A DNA stretch of 64,000 bases. It comes from Alphaproteobacteria bacterium UBA998. GTDB lineage: Bacteria; Pseudomonadota; Alphaproteobacteria; Rickettsiales; UBA998. The translations under genes were made by a program, and so were the position numbers. Location of the stretch: NCBI GenBank assembly GCA_002291925.1, contig DBAY01000026.1, positions 1-64,000 of the forward strand, in the 5' to 3' direction. The notes beneath the pieces were generated by a model. The model made no database searches. It saw only the letters and a program-made list of their open reading frames with translations, and was not told the DNA's origin. Numbering within the stretch: the stretch's first letter is position 1; each line of letters starts with the position of its first letter. Below are positions 1-8,462 of the stretch, in pieces.

Positions 1-49
1 GCCGCTTACTTATGGATGCCAGATGACCGGAGCAGGGGCAAACCAAAAA
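1..49 (-). repeat. Dispersed composite repeat, copy 1 (cut by window edge)
   Basis: Read on the minus strand this block closely matches the sequence just after the hldE stop (from 25209) and, less closely, the one after the tolA stop (up to 35391). It lies about 20 bp downstream of the glpX stop and has the same orientation relative to its gene as the other two copies. Only the gene-proximal end of the element is visible here. Confidence 0.7.
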
Positions 50-69
50 CTCGGCAAACCTAAAACCTT

Positions 70-1074
70 CTACTCCACCCAGCTCTTGCGGCGGAAATTG
101 TGCTCTGCCGTGACAATGCGCACGGTGCCCGTTTTGGAGCGCATGACGATGGATTCGGTGAAGGCCCCGCCATTCCACAGCTTCACGCCCTTCAGCATGG
201 AGCCGTCGGTGACGCCGGTGGCAGCGAACATCACGTCGCCGCGCGCCATGTCTTCCATTTTGTAGATGGCGTCGAAATCCTTCACGCCCATGGCTTTGGC
301 GCGGGCACGCTGGGTGTCGTCGTCGAACAGCAGGCGGCCCTGCATCTGGCCACCGATGCAGCGCAGCGCCGCCGCGGCCAGCACGCCCTCCGGCGCGCCG
401 CCGGTGCCGACATACATATCGACGCCCGTGTGAGGCCGCGCCACGGCGATGACGCCCGCCACGTCGCCGTCGCCAATCAACATGACGCGCGCGCCTGCTT
501 CACGGGTTTTGGCGATGAGGTCTTCGTGACGGTCACGCTTCAGAATGCACACCATCAGGTCGGAGATGTCGCATTTCTTCGCCTTGGCGAGGTTGGCGAG
601 GTTCTCCTTTGGCGAGGCTTCCAGATGCACCACGCCGTCCGGCAGGCCGCCGCCCACCGCGATTTTGCTCATATACACGTCCGGAGCGTGCAGGAAACCG
701 CCCTTCTCCGCCATCGCCACCACGGCGAGCGAGTTCGGGCCGCCCGTGGCGCAGATGGTGGTGCCTTCCAGCGGGTCGAGGGCGATGTCGATCTTCGGGC
801 CTTCGCCGGTGCCCACCTGCTCGCCGATATAAAGCATCGGGGCCTTGTCGCGCTCTCCTTCGCCGATGACGACGGTGCCTTGGATGGAGAGCGTGTTCAG
901 TGCCTCGCGCATCGCATTGACGGCGGCCTGGTCGGCGGCCTTCTCGTCGCCACGGCCGATCCAGCGCGCGCAGGCGAGCGCGGCGGCTTCCGTGACGCGC
1001 ACGGCCTCCTGCGCGAAGTTGCGGTCCATCATGATGTTGGTGGCGAGTTCTTCTTTCATGTGCGGGGCAGTCAT
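70..1074 (-). CDS. glpX: Class II fructose-1,6-bisphosphatase
   Basis: Hydrolyses fructose-1,6-bisphosphate to fructose-6-phosphate in gluconeogenesis; cytoplasmic and metal dependent. The 334-residue length is normal for the GlpX family. Visible signatures are GEGERD at residues 71-76 and the phosphatase motif DPLEGTT at 100-106, followed by the conserved C-terminal region with TVRIVTAEHNF. The start MTAPHMKEEL is set by a 4-bp ATGA overlap with the stop codon of hom upstream, so the two are probably translationally coupled. Many alphaproteobacteria have the order aminotransferase-hom-glpX-recJ. Here the gene downstream lies outside the window and a dispersed repeat follows the stop codon. 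Confidence 0.95.
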   Translation of the reverse strand: MTAPHMKEELATNIMMDRNFAQEAVRVTEAAALACARWIGRGDEKAADQAAVNAMREALNTLSIQGTVVIGEGERDKAPMLYIGEQVGTGEGPKIDIALDPLEGTTICATGGPNSLAVVAMAEKGGFLHAPDVYMSKIAVGGGLPDGVVHLEASPKENLANLAKAKKCDISDLMVCILKRDRHEDLIAKTREAGARVMLIGDGDVAGVIAVARPHTGVDMYVGTGGAPEGVLAAAALRCIGGQMQGRLLFDDDTQRARAKAMGVKDFDAIYKMEDMARGDVMFAATGVTDGSMLKGVKLWNGGAFTESIVMRSKTGTVRIVTAEHNFRRKSWVE

Positions 1075-2375
1075 GGCGCTTCAATCCTTATCATCTGCGG
1101 CGGCGCCATCATGGTGGGCAAGGAACCCATGGCAGCAAGCGCCTGTTGCATCTGCGATTCGGGAGTGTGGTGGGTGGTCAGTACGATGTCAACGGGTTCT
1201 TCCGGGGCATGCGCGTGCTGAATCAGCGAGGCCACCGAAATGCCCGCATCACGGCAGATCGCCGCCACATCCGCGAGCACGCCGGGGCGGTCAACCACCG
1301 TCAGGCGAAGGTAATACTCGCCCTGCAAGCTGCTGATGTCGGCGGGGCGCAGCGCGGGCAGCGTGGCGGCCGGGGCCACCAGCGGCGGCATGGCATGGCC
1401 GCGCGCGAGATCGATCAGGTCCGCCACCACGGCGGAGGCGGTCGGCCCTGCCCCCGCACCGCGGCCCTCGAGGAACAGGCGGCCCACGGAATCGCCCGCG
1501 ATCTGTACGGCATTATAGGCATCATCCACCGTCGCGAGCGGCGCATTGAGCGGAATCATGCAGGGATGCACGCGCTGCTCGACGGTGCCGTCTTCGCGCT
1601 GCTCGGTGATGCCGAGCAGCTTGATGCGGTAGCCGAGTTCACGCGCAAAATGAATGTCGGTCTTGGAAATGCGGCGGATGCCTTCGATGTGCAGCGCGTC
1701 CAAATTCGGACGGCACTGGAAGGCGAGCGCGGCGACGATGGCGAGCTTGTGCGCCGTGTCCACCCCGTCAATGTCGAAGCTGGGGTCGGCCTCGGCGTAG
1801 CCCTTTGCCTGCGCTTCAGCCAGTACGTCATCGAAATCGCGGCCGGATTTCTCCATGGTGGTGAGGATATAATTGCAGGTGCCGTTCAGGATGGCGGTGA
1901 TGCGCTGATAGCGGTTGGCGGCCAGCCCCTCGCGCAGTGTCTTGATGATGGGGATGCCCCCGGCCACCGCCGCCTCAAAGGCGAGGCCGAGGCCCTTCGC
2001 CTCGGCCAGCGCCGCCAGCTCCGCGCCATGCGCGGCGATAAGCGCCTTGTTGGCGGTGACGACATGCTTGCCGTGCTGCAGGGCTTGCATCACCAGCGTG
2101 CGCGCCGTGCCCTCCGCGCCGCCGATCAGCTCCACGACGAGGTCAATGTCCGCCGCCGTGGCAAGAGCGGTCGCGTCCGTCTCCCAGCGCACGCCGTCCA
2201 GCGACAGGCCACGCTGTTTGCTCTGGTCGCGCGCGGAGACGGCCACCAGTTGCAGCGTCCTGCCTGTGCGAGCCGAGAGCAGCGCCGCCTGCTGCTGAAG
2301 AATGGTCACCACGCCGCCGCCCACGGTGCCGAGGCCGGCGATGCCAATACGCAAAGGAGAATCAGGCTGTGTCAT
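1071..2375 (-). CDS. hom: Homoserine dehydrogenase
   Basis: NAD(P)-dependent reduction of aspartate semialdehyde to homoserine, the branch point to threonine and methionine. The protein has 434 residues from the chosen start. The N-terminal Rossmann motif GLGTVGGG is at about residues 12-19, the catalytic domain carries NGTCNYILTTM and EADPSFDIDG, and a C-terminal ACT domain (YYLRLTVVDRPGVLADVA) suggests feedback control by an end-product amino acid. I chose ATG at 2375 because homoserine dehydrogenases normally begin a few residues before the Rossmann strand; ATG at 2387 is an equally readable alternative. The stop overlaps the glpX start by 4 bp. The gene diverges from bfd. Confidence 0.95.
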   Translation of the reverse strand: MTQPDSPLRIGIAGLGTVGGGVVTILQQQAALLSARTGRTLQLVAVSARDQSKQRGLSLDGVRWETDATALATAADIDLVVELIGGAEGTARTLVMQALQHGKHVVTANKALIAAHGAELAALAEAKGLGLAFEAAVAGGIPIIKTLREGLAANRYQRITAILNGTCNYILTTMEKSGRDFDDVLAEAQAKGYAEADPSFDIDGVDTAHKLAIVAALAFQCRPNLDALHIEGIRRISKTDIHFARELGYRIKLLGITEQREDGTVEQRVHPCMIPLNAPLATVDDAYNAVQIAGDSVGRLFLEGRGAGAGPTASAVVADLIDLARGHAMPPLVAPAATLPALRPADISSLQGEYYLRLTVVDRPGVLADVAAICRDAGISVASLIQHAHAPEEPVDIVLTTHHTPESQMQQALAAMGSLPTMMAPPQMIRIEAP

Positions 2376-2448
2376 GGCGGCAGTCATAATCCCACAGCGT
2401 GCGGATGGCAATCGCGTTTGCCGCCTTGCCATCGCCTGTTTCTTGAAT

Positions 2449-2463
2449 TAAGAACGATTCTCA
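2449..2463. promoter_or_regulatory. Candidate Fur/iron box upstream of bfd
   Basis: The 15-bp sequence TAAGAACGATTCTCA fits the 7-1-7 inverted-repeat model of Fur boxes (TGAGAAT-n-ATTCTCA type) with two mismatched positions in the left arm. It ends 15 bp before the bfd ATG, where a bound repressor would block initiation. It also lies about 70 bp upstream of the divergent hom gene. Inferred from the sequence pattern and from the known iron control of bfd genes. Confidence 0.5.
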
Positions 2464-2478
2464 TTTACGCGAGCCGCC

Positions 2479-2718
2479 ATGATTGTCTGCCTGTGCCGAG
2501 CCTTGTCCGAAGCGGATGTACGAGAGGCCGCCGCCCGCGGCGCGAAGAAAGCCGACGAGGTGTATAAACTGCTGCAGCCGCACGACCGGTCGAAACGCTG
2601 TGGTTCTTGCGTGTTTACGATCAAGGAAATCCTCGATCACCCCAAACCATCGATTTCGCGCAGCGTTTCGCACCAAGGATGCTGCGCCCCTGCTCCCGTG
2701 CGGGAAAAAGCGTCCTAG
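2479..2718 (+). CDS. bfd: Bacterioferritin-associated ferredoxin-like [2Fe-2S] protein
   Basis: Small protein (79 residues) of the Bfd family, which delivers electrons to bacterioferritin to release stored iron. The four cluster ligands fit the family pattern: C-L-C at residues 4-6 and C-G-S-C at 41-44. An extra C-terminal tail carries a Cys-Cys pair that is probably not part of the cluster site. A Fur-box-like sequence lies directly upstream, consistent with expression under iron starvation. No bacterioferritin gene is in the window. The gene interrupts what is usually a contiguous aminotransferase-hom-glpX unit and converges with the aminotransferase across a repeat-filled spacer. Confidence 0.85.
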   Translation: MIVCLCRALSEADVREAAARGAKKADEVYKLLQPHDRSKRCGSCVFTIKEILDHPKPSISRSVSHQGCCAPAPVREKAS

Positions 2719-2734
2719 GCGGCACTCCCAAGGA

Positions 2735-2925
2735 ATATGTCGCCCTAAACTCGTTTCAGGGCCTATTTGCAAAAGATGCTGAAACAAGTTCAGCATGACG
2801 AAAAGAGGCGCTGGCCGCGCTTTTTGCCGTCTTGCCTTGCGCTGGATTCCCGGTCGGCGCTCGGCGGAGTTTACCCCGGCGAAGGCCGGGGCCTCACTTG
2901 CCGGGAATGACAGGGGAGCGGCTGC
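2735..2925. repeat. Intergenic palindromic repeats between bfd and the aminotransferase gene
   Basis: The spacer is made of short imperfect palindromes. One reads ATGCTGAAACAAGTTCAGCAT at its core and another pairs GATTCCCGG with CCGGGAATGACA around a CCCCGGCGAAGGCCGGGG hairpin. Such units recur elsewhere in the window (26729-26812, 35150-35300). They lie between two convergent genes, so they may also act as terminators. Confidence 0.6.
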
Positions 2926-2926
2926 C

Positions 2927-4150
2927 TTAAGCGTTTTCCGCAGCCAACTCACGGATGACTTGCTGCGGGTCTTCGGCGAGGAAGCCTTTGATATTGCGCA
3001 CGGCCTGGCGGAGGCGGTGCTTGTTCTCCACCAGCGCGATGCGCACATGGCCGTCGCCATACTCGCCAAAGCCGATACCGGGGGCCACGGCCACTTCGGC
3101 TTTCTCGATGAGCAGTTGCGAGAAGGCGAGCGAACCCAGATCCTTGTAGGCTTCAGGAATCGGGGCCCAGAGGAACATGCTGGCGGCGGGGGCTTCCACC
3201 TTCCAGCCTGCATCGTTCAGGCCCTTCACCAGCACGTCGCGACGCTCCTTGTACATCTGGCGCAGCTCGGCGACGCAGTCCTGCGGGCCGTTCAGCGCGG
3301 CGGTGGCGGCGACTTGGATGGGCGTGAACGCGCCGTAATCGAGGTAGGATTTCATCTTGGTCAGCGCACCGACCAGCGTCGGGTTGCCGACACCGAATCC
3401 CATGCGCCAGCCCGCCATGGAGTAGGTTTTCGACAAAGTGGTGAATTCAATTGCGACATCCTTGCCGCCCTTGGTCTGCAGGATGGAAGGCGGCGGGTTG
3501 CCGTCATAATAGAGCTCGCAGTACGCGAGGTCGGAGATGATGTAGATGCCATGATGCTTACAAAGGTCCACCGCCTCCTGATAGAACTCCAGCGGCACCA
3601 CTTCCGTGGTGGGGTTGCAGGGGAAGCTGAGGATCAGTACGGTCGGCGTCGGGCGGCAATGCTTGATGGCCCGCTTCAGGATGGCGAAGAAATCATGGTT
3701 CGGCGTGCGCGGCAGGTGCCACACGGACGCACCCGCGATGATGGAGCCGTAGGGGTGGATGGGATAGCTGGGATTCGGCACCATCACCACGTCGCCGGGG
3801 GCGGTGATGGCCTGCAGCAGGTTGGCGAGGCCCTCCTTGGAGCCGAGCGTCACCACCACTTCCTTCTCGGGATCGAGCGTCACGCCGAAGCGGCGCTGGT
3901 AATAGGCCGCCTGCGCCTTGCGCAGGCCGGGGATGCCGCGCGAGAGTGAGTAACGGTGACATTTCGGATCGGCGAGTGTTTCCTTCAGCTTAGCCACCAC
4001 ATGCGGCGGTGCCGGCGTGTCCGGGTTGCCCATGCCGAGATCGATGACGTCATCTCCGCGCGCGCGGAGTTTCGCCTTGCGGCTGTTCACCTCGGCGAAC
4101 ACGTAGGGCGGAAGCCGCTTGATGCGGAAGAACTCGTTCGGGTTGGACAT
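2927..4150 (-). CDS. alaC: PLP-dependent class I/II aminotransferase (AlaC / DapL-like)
   Basis: Cytoplasmic fold-type I aminotransferase of 407 residues. Pyridoxal phosphate contacts are visible: N179 in PCNP, D207 and Y210 in ISDLAY, and the Schiff-base lysine K241 in TTLSKTYSMAGWRMGF. The family includes E. coli AlaC (glutamate-pyruvate transaminase) and proteins annotated as LL-diaminopimelate or methionine aminotransferases, so the substrate cannot be fixed from sequence. Its usual alphaproteobacterial neighbours are hom and glpX, which favours a role in aspartate-family or alanine metabolism. Only 16 bp separate it from the lipoprotein gene upstream, so they are probably cotranscribed. 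Confidence 0.85.
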   Translation of the reverse strand: MSNPNEFFRIKRLPPYVFAEVNSRKAKLRARGDDVIDLGMGNPDTPAPPHVVAKLKETLADPKCHRYSLSRGIPGLRKAQAAYYQRRFGVTLDPEKEVVVTLGSKEGLANLLQAITAPGDVVMVPNPSYPIHPYGSIIAGASVWHLPRTPNHDFFAILKRAIKHCRPTPTVLILSFPCNPTTEVVPLEFYQEAVDLCKHHGIYIISDLAYCELYYDGNPPPSILQTKGGKDVAIEFTTLSKTYSMAGWRMGFGVGNPTLVGALTKMKSYLDYGAFTPIQVAATAALNGPQDCVAELRQMYKERRDVLVKGLNDAGWKVEAPAASMFLWAPIPEAYKDLGSLAFSQLLIEKAEVAVAPGIGFGEYGDGHVRIALVENKHRLRQAVRNIKGFLAEDPQQVIRELAAENA

Positions 4151-4166
4151 CAGCGCCTCGCCGTCA

Positions 4167-5318
4167 TCAATGGCGCAGCACGCCCGGACGGGTCAGCGAC
4201 TGACGGGCTGCGTAACGCGACGGCGGCAGGTAGCTTCCCTGAGGCGCGCTGCCACTGGAAGCCGTTCCTAGGGAAGCGGGCGCGCGCAGCTGGATCGGCG
4301 GCAGGCCGGACGGGGCGGCGGCATATTCCGGTGCCATCGGGGCAGCATCGCCGTAGTAAGGCCGCATCGTCGGCGCAGGCGCGGCGTACTCAGGCGCGGG
4401 TGCTGGCATGGGCGCGGGCACCGGCTCGGCGTAATACTGCTCGACGCTCTCCCCCGCGGCCTGCATGGGGGAGGCCGGCTCCGGCTGCGGTGCCGGAGGC
4501 GGCGGTGGGGGCGGCGCAAAGGCCGGCAGTGCCGGGGCAGGCTCCGGCGCCATCATCGGGGCGGGCGCGGCCGTCTGCATTTCCTGCTGATAGCTCGGCG
4601 CGGGCGGCATGTCAGGTGCCGGGGCGGGCTCGGCAGAAGCGGCCAGCGGGGGGAGCTCCTGCGCATTTTGCGTAAAGCTGGACGCTTGCTGACGCGCCAA
4701 CTTCGCTTCTTTCTTGAATTCCGGGGTCACGGGCGGCACGTCCGAAAGCACGGGGAATTCCCCCTCCGCGTTGGTCATGGGCTGGTAGGCCGCCATTTCC
4801 TGCGGCTGTGGCTGCACGCCCATTTCCAAACCCGACTGCGCGGGGGGCGCAGCCATCATGGGCGGGCTTTGCAGTTCCGCTGCCATCACCGGGGCCATCG
4901 GCGCCGCGGCCATCGGGGCCATGGCCCCCTCCGACGCCAACGCCTGCTGGTTACCCACCGGCACCTTGCGATCAGACGGCACGTCGGCCATCGGCGGCGC
5001 GGCCATCATCGCGGCATCGGCGGGGGGAAGATCCATCGCCATCTCCGGTGGCAGGTCCGACATCGGCGCGGACGGGGCAGCGGCCCCCGCCATCATGCCC
5101 GCCGGCATGGACGGATCGGCAGCCTGCGCATCCGGAGCCGCCATGCCCCCCGCCCCGCCGGGATTGAGCGCGGGCGGACGCTTCGGCCCGGTCACCGTAT
5201 TGTAGCGCGGCGGCTGGCGCTCGAAATTCGAGCAGGCGGTCAGCAGCGGCGAGGCCAGCAGCAGGGCGCTCATCGAGGCAGTCATCAGGAAACGGGAAAG
5301 CGAGGGCACGCGGCGCAT
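4167..5318 (-). CDS. Proline/alanine/methionine-rich lipoprotein of unknown function
   Basis: 383 residues. The N-terminus is a lipoprotein signal: a hydrophobic stretch ending in the lipobox LTAC, with the lipidated cysteine at about residue 29 followed by SNFERQPP. Almost all the rest is low complexity: Pro, Ala and Met make up long runs such as MAAPPMADVP and a run of nine prolines near residue 270, and no folded domain is recognisable. It is probably an extended periplasmic or outer-membrane-anchored linker protein. It sits directly upstream of the aminotransferase gene. I do not recognise a family. Confidence 0.65.
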   Translation of the reverse strand: MRRVPSLSRFLMTASMSALLLASPLLTACSNFERQPPRYNTVTGPKRPPALNPGGAGGMAAPDAQAADPSMPAGMMAGAAAPSAPMSDLPPEMAMDLPPADAAMMAAPPMADVPSDRKVPVGNQQALASEGAMAPMAAAPMAPVMAAELQSPPMMAAPPAQSGLEMGVQPQPQEMAAYQPMTNAEGEFPVLSDVPPVTPEFKKEAKLARQQASSFTQNAQELPPLAASAEPAPAPDMPPAPSYQQEMQTAAPAPMMAPEPAPALPAFAPPPPPPPAPQPEPASPMQAAGESVEQYYAEPVPAPMPAPAPEYAAPAPTMRPYYGDAAPMAPEYAAAPSGLPPIQLRAPASLGTASSGSAPQGSYLPPSRYAARQSLTRPGVLRH

Positions 5319-5377
5319 AATCCATCCATCTTCGGCGAAAAATCGTCTGTTTTGAGGTGTACTGACGCGAAACCGCT

Positions 5378-5405
5378 TTGTCTAGGCTGTTGTGCAACGT
5401 ATAAA
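5378..5405 (+). promoter_or_regulatory. Sigma-70-type promoter of phaC
   Basis: A -35 element TTGTCT (5378-5383), a 16-bp spacer and a -10 element TATAAA (5400-5405) lie in the divergent gap between the lipoprotein gene and phaC. Transcription would begin near 5412, giving a leader of about 30 nt before the ATG at 5443. Confidence 0.45.
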
Positions 5406-5442
5406 GGGAGACCGCCCGAAATCACCCGGCCGCAAGGTATGT

Positions 5443-7248
5443 ATGTCCGACACCGCCCTCGCCCCCCGCACGGAATTCGACTCCTCCCGCTTCGCCCGCA
5501 ACATGACCAAGCTGGCACAGGAATGGCACGTGCTGATGGCCGAAGCCGCCAAGCTGCAGTCACCCGACGCGCTGATGGAAGGCGAGCGCGAAATGACTCA
5601 GGTGGGCAAGGCCTTCGGCGAGATGGTCACCCGCCTCGCCAATGACCCCGCCACGCTTATCGACATGCAATACGAATATTGCCAGCGCTGGATGGGCGTG
5701 TGGGAGGACAGCATGCAGCGCTTCCTCGGCCAGCCTTCCGGCAGCGGCAACCAGCCCCCGGCGCGGCGCGACCGCCGCTTCGCCGACCCGGCTTGGAGCG
5801 AGAGCGTCTATTTCGACTTCCTCCGCCAGACCTATATGATGACGGCGGGCTGGCTGCAGGAAATGGTGCAGCGCACCGACGACGAGATGGATCCGCATAC
5901 GGCGCGCAAGGTGAATTTCTACATGCGCCAGTTCATCGACGCCATGTCGCCGAGCAATTTCCTCTTCACCAACCCGGAAGTGCTGAAAGCCACCATCGAT
6001 TCCAACGGCGAGAATCTGGTGCGCGGCCTGCGCCACATGCGCGAGGATCTGCTGGAAGGCGGCGGCCGCCTGAAAATCCGCATGACGGACACCAAGGCCT
6101 TCACCTTCGGCAAGAACATCGCCACCACGCCGGGCAAGGTCGTCTACCAGAACGACCTGACGCAGCTGCTGCAGTTCGCGCCCTCCACGCCCACCGTGCA
6201 CCAGACGCCGTTGCTGCTCATCCCGGCATGGATCAATAAATATTACATCTTCGACATGCAGCCGGAGAATTCCTACGTCAAATGGCTGGTGGACCAGGGT
6301 TATACCGTGTTCGTCATCTCGTGGGTCAATCCGGATGAAAGCCTCGCGGAAAAGACCTTCGAGGATTACCTAAAGGAAGGCCCCCTCGCCGCGCTGGACG
6401 CCATCGAGAAAGCCACCGGCGAAGCGCAGACCGCCTGCGTCGGCTACTGCCTAGGCGGCACGCTGCTGGCCATCACGCTGGCGTGGCTGCAGGCCAAGGG
6501 CCAGGCCGACCGCGTCGCCTCTGCCACCTACCTTACCACCATGATCGACTTCTCCGAGCCGGGTGAGCTCGGCGTCTTCATCGACGATGAGCAGATCACT
6601 GCGATGGAAGAGCGCATGTCGGCAAAGGGCTATCTCGACGGGCGCGACATGGCCGTCACCTTCAACATGCTGCGCGCCAACGACCTCATCTGGTCCTTCG
6701 TGGTGAACAACTACCTGCTCGGCAAGGAGCCCTTCCCGTTCGACCTCTTGTTCTGGAATTCCGATTCCACCCGCATGCCCGCGAAGATGCACAGCTTCTA
6801 CCTGCGCAATATGTATAACGAAAACCGCCTGATGAAGCCGGGTGGGCTGAAGATCGGCGGCGTGCCCATCGATCTGCGCACCGTCACCACGCCGAGCTAC
6901 CTGCTCTCCACCCGCGAGGATCACATCGCCCCCTGGCGCTCAACCTTCGCCGCGACGAAGCTCTACGGTGGCCCGGTGACCTTCACTCTCGCCGCCTCCG
7001 GCCACATCGCGGGCGTCATCAATCCCCCGGCGAAGCAGAAATATTCTTTCTGGACCAATAACCTTGCGAAGAAAGACACCCCCGAAAGCTGGCTGCAACA
7101 CGCCAAGGAAGAAGCGGGTTCCTGGTGGCCGCACTGGGATCAGTGGCAGCAGGCCTTCACCGGCCTGCAGGTCGCCGCCCGCCAGCCCGGCAAAGGCGGG
7201 CTGAAGGCGCTCGACGACGCCCCCGGCCGCTACGTGCGGGTGCGCTAG
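5443..7248 (+). CDS. phaC: Class I poly(3-hydroxyalkanoate) synthase
   Basis: Polymerises (R)-3-hydroxyacyl-CoA into PHA storage granules. At 601 residues it has class I length. The N-terminal PhaC_N region is followed by an alpha/beta hydrolase domain with the lipase-like box GYCLGG (nucleophile C336). The other triad members are D493 in STREDHIAPW and H521 in AASGHIAGVINPP. The start MSDTALAPR at 5443 was chosen because AAGG lies 5 nt before it; an upstream in-frame codon at 5392 lacks support. It has its own promoter. No phaA, phaB, phasin or phaR gene is next to it, so PHA precursors come from elsewhere in the genome. Confidence 0.95.
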   Translation: MSDTALAPRTEFDSSRFARNMTKLAQEWHVLMAEAAKLQSPDALMEGEREMTQVGKAFGEMVTRLANDPATLIDMQYEYCQRWMGVWEDSMQRFLGQPSGSGNQPPARRDRRFADPAWSESVYFDFLRQTYMMTAGWLQEMVQRTDDEMDPHTARKVNFYMRQFIDAMSPSNFLFTNPEVLKATIDSNGENLVRGLRHMREDLLEGGGRLKIRMTDTKAFTFGKNIATTPGKVVYQNDLTQLLQFAPSTPTVHQTPLLLIPAWINKYYIFDMQPENSYVKWLVDQGYTVFVISWVNPDESLAEKTFEDYLKEGPLAALDAIEKATGEAQTACVGYCLGGTLLAITLAWLQAKGQADRVASATYLTTMIDFSEPGELGVFIDDEQITAMEERMSAKGYLDGRDMAVTFNMLRANDLIWSFVVNNYLLGKEPFPFDLLFWNSDSTRMPAKMHSFYLRNMYNENRLMKPGGLKIGGVPIDLRTVTTPSYLLSTREDHIAPWRSTFAATKLYGGPVTFTLAASGHIAGVINPPAKQKYSFWTNNLAKKDTPESWLQHAKEEAGSWWPHWDQWQQAFTGLQVAARQPGKGGLKALDDAPGRYVRVR

Positions 7249-7268
7249 GCGCTTTTTAAACGCATAAG

Positions 7269-8411
7269 TTAGTGAATCGCCTTGGAAGCGTCGGCGTGCT
7301 GGGCGGCTTGCTGTTCGAGCCGCTGCACGTGGGTCAGACCGGCGGGGGCCGGGGCGTGGCCGCGCACCCGGTCAACGAAACGCTGCGCCTGCGCCAGGCC
7401 GGGCACGCGCTGCATGAGCCCGGCCTGCGGCTGGCGCTCGGGGATGGCGATGCCTTCCGCCTTGGCCTTCTGCACTTCCGCGTGATAGGCCTGCACCAGC
7501 GACGCCGCCGGGGGCAGCATGCCGGAGCGCCGTCCTTCGATGGCAAAGGCCAGCTCCTGCGCGGGCATCAGGCCGTGATTGATCGCCTCCGTCGTCGCCT
7601 TGAGCTGGAATTCCTGATCGTAATGGGCAATGACGTCATTCTGCTGCTCGGCCGGGAGCTGGCGGAAGGCCAGCCCGAAGCGGGCCTTGATCTCGCGCTG
7701 CACGCCGGGGTTGGCCTCCTCCACCAGCGCCATCATCTGCGCCACGCCGATGCCCTGCCCGCGGCGCACGGAGTTGCTGATGCGCTCGATGCGGTCATTG
7801 AGCGAAGGCTGCTGGTAGCCGAACATGCGGCGGCCCGCCACGCCGAAAGCCTGATCCAGCCCGAAGCTGGTCACGGCCGCCACGCCCCCCAGCGCCATGG
7901 CTTCGGAGAGATTGCTCGCGCCGAGCGGCAGAATCTTCTGCAGCCCTTCCACCAGCGCCGTGGGGCCGACCAGCGAGTGCAGCGCCGCCACCACACCGGC
8001 CGCGATGGCCGCGGAGACGATGTTGGCCACCACGGAAATGCTGCGGCCGCGATCATTGCGCTCCAAAGCCTCATGCAGGGTGCGGTTGCCGGGGATCTGC
8101 CGCTCCGGGATGCCATTGGCCACCGCGCGCAGATGCTCCATCGTCACCTGCCGCGGCTCAATGCCGAGCGTGGCGGCGATTTCCTCGCGGTAATGGGCGC
8201 GCAGTTGCTGCTGCTGGTGATGGTGCGACATGGTGGCGAGCGCCGCCGTCACCGGGACGCCGAGCGCCAGACCAATGAGCGGCAGCCAGACGCCGCCATA
8301 CGCCATCCCCACCGCCGCGCCGGTGACGGCGAGCGCCGTGGCACCGCGCCCCGTGGCGAAGGCGGTCAGCCAGCGAACTCCGTATGCGATATCGTCCAGT
8401 AGCATGGGCAA
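7269..8411 (-). CDS. Unknown membrane protein
   Basis: 380 residues, not recognised. The N-terminus has two adjacent hydrophobic segments (about residues 20-38 and 40-60, rich in Gly and Ala) ending in a His/Gln-rich patch (SHHHQQQQL). Further hydrophobic segments occur near residues 125-145 and 165-185. The C-terminal 200 residues are soluble, helical and rich in Gln and Ala, with a Pro-rich stretch near the end. It converges with phaC, leaving only 20 bp between the stops. Codon use and GC resemble the neighbours, so there is no clear sign of recent transfer. Function cannot be assigned. Confidence 0.7.
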   Translation of the reverse strand: MPMLLDDIAYGVRWLTAFATGRGATALAVTGAAVGMAYGGVWLPLIGLALGVPVTAALATMSHHHQQQQLRAHYREEIAATLGIEPRQVTMEHLRAVANGIPERQIPGNRTLHEALERNDRGRSISVVANIVSAAIAAGVVAALHSLVGPTALVEGLQKILPLGASNLSEAMALGGVAAVTSFGLDQAFGVAGRRMFGYQQPSLNDRIERISNSVRRGQGIGVAQMMALVEEANPGVQREIKARFGLAFRQLPAEQQNDVIAHYDQEFQLKATTEAINHGLMPAQELAFAIEGRRSGMLPPAASLVQAYHAEVQKAKAEGIAIPERQPQAGLMQRVPGLAQAQRFVDRVRGHAPAPAGLTHVQRLEQQAAQHADASKAIH

Positions 8412-8462
8412 GGTTTTCTACCCTCAAGGATAGCGGAAAACAGCGCTTCTAATGTGAAGCTT

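Noticed and set aside
1146..2567. A 473-codon open frame opposite hom
   Set aside because: High-GC antisense shadow with His/Arg/Gly-rich composition; hom is unambiguous.
4668..5645. A 325-codon Arg/His-rich frame opposite the lipoprotein gene and into phaC
   Set aside because: Composition is typical of the antisense of Pro/Ala-rich coding DNA; it overlaps the phaC promoter and start.
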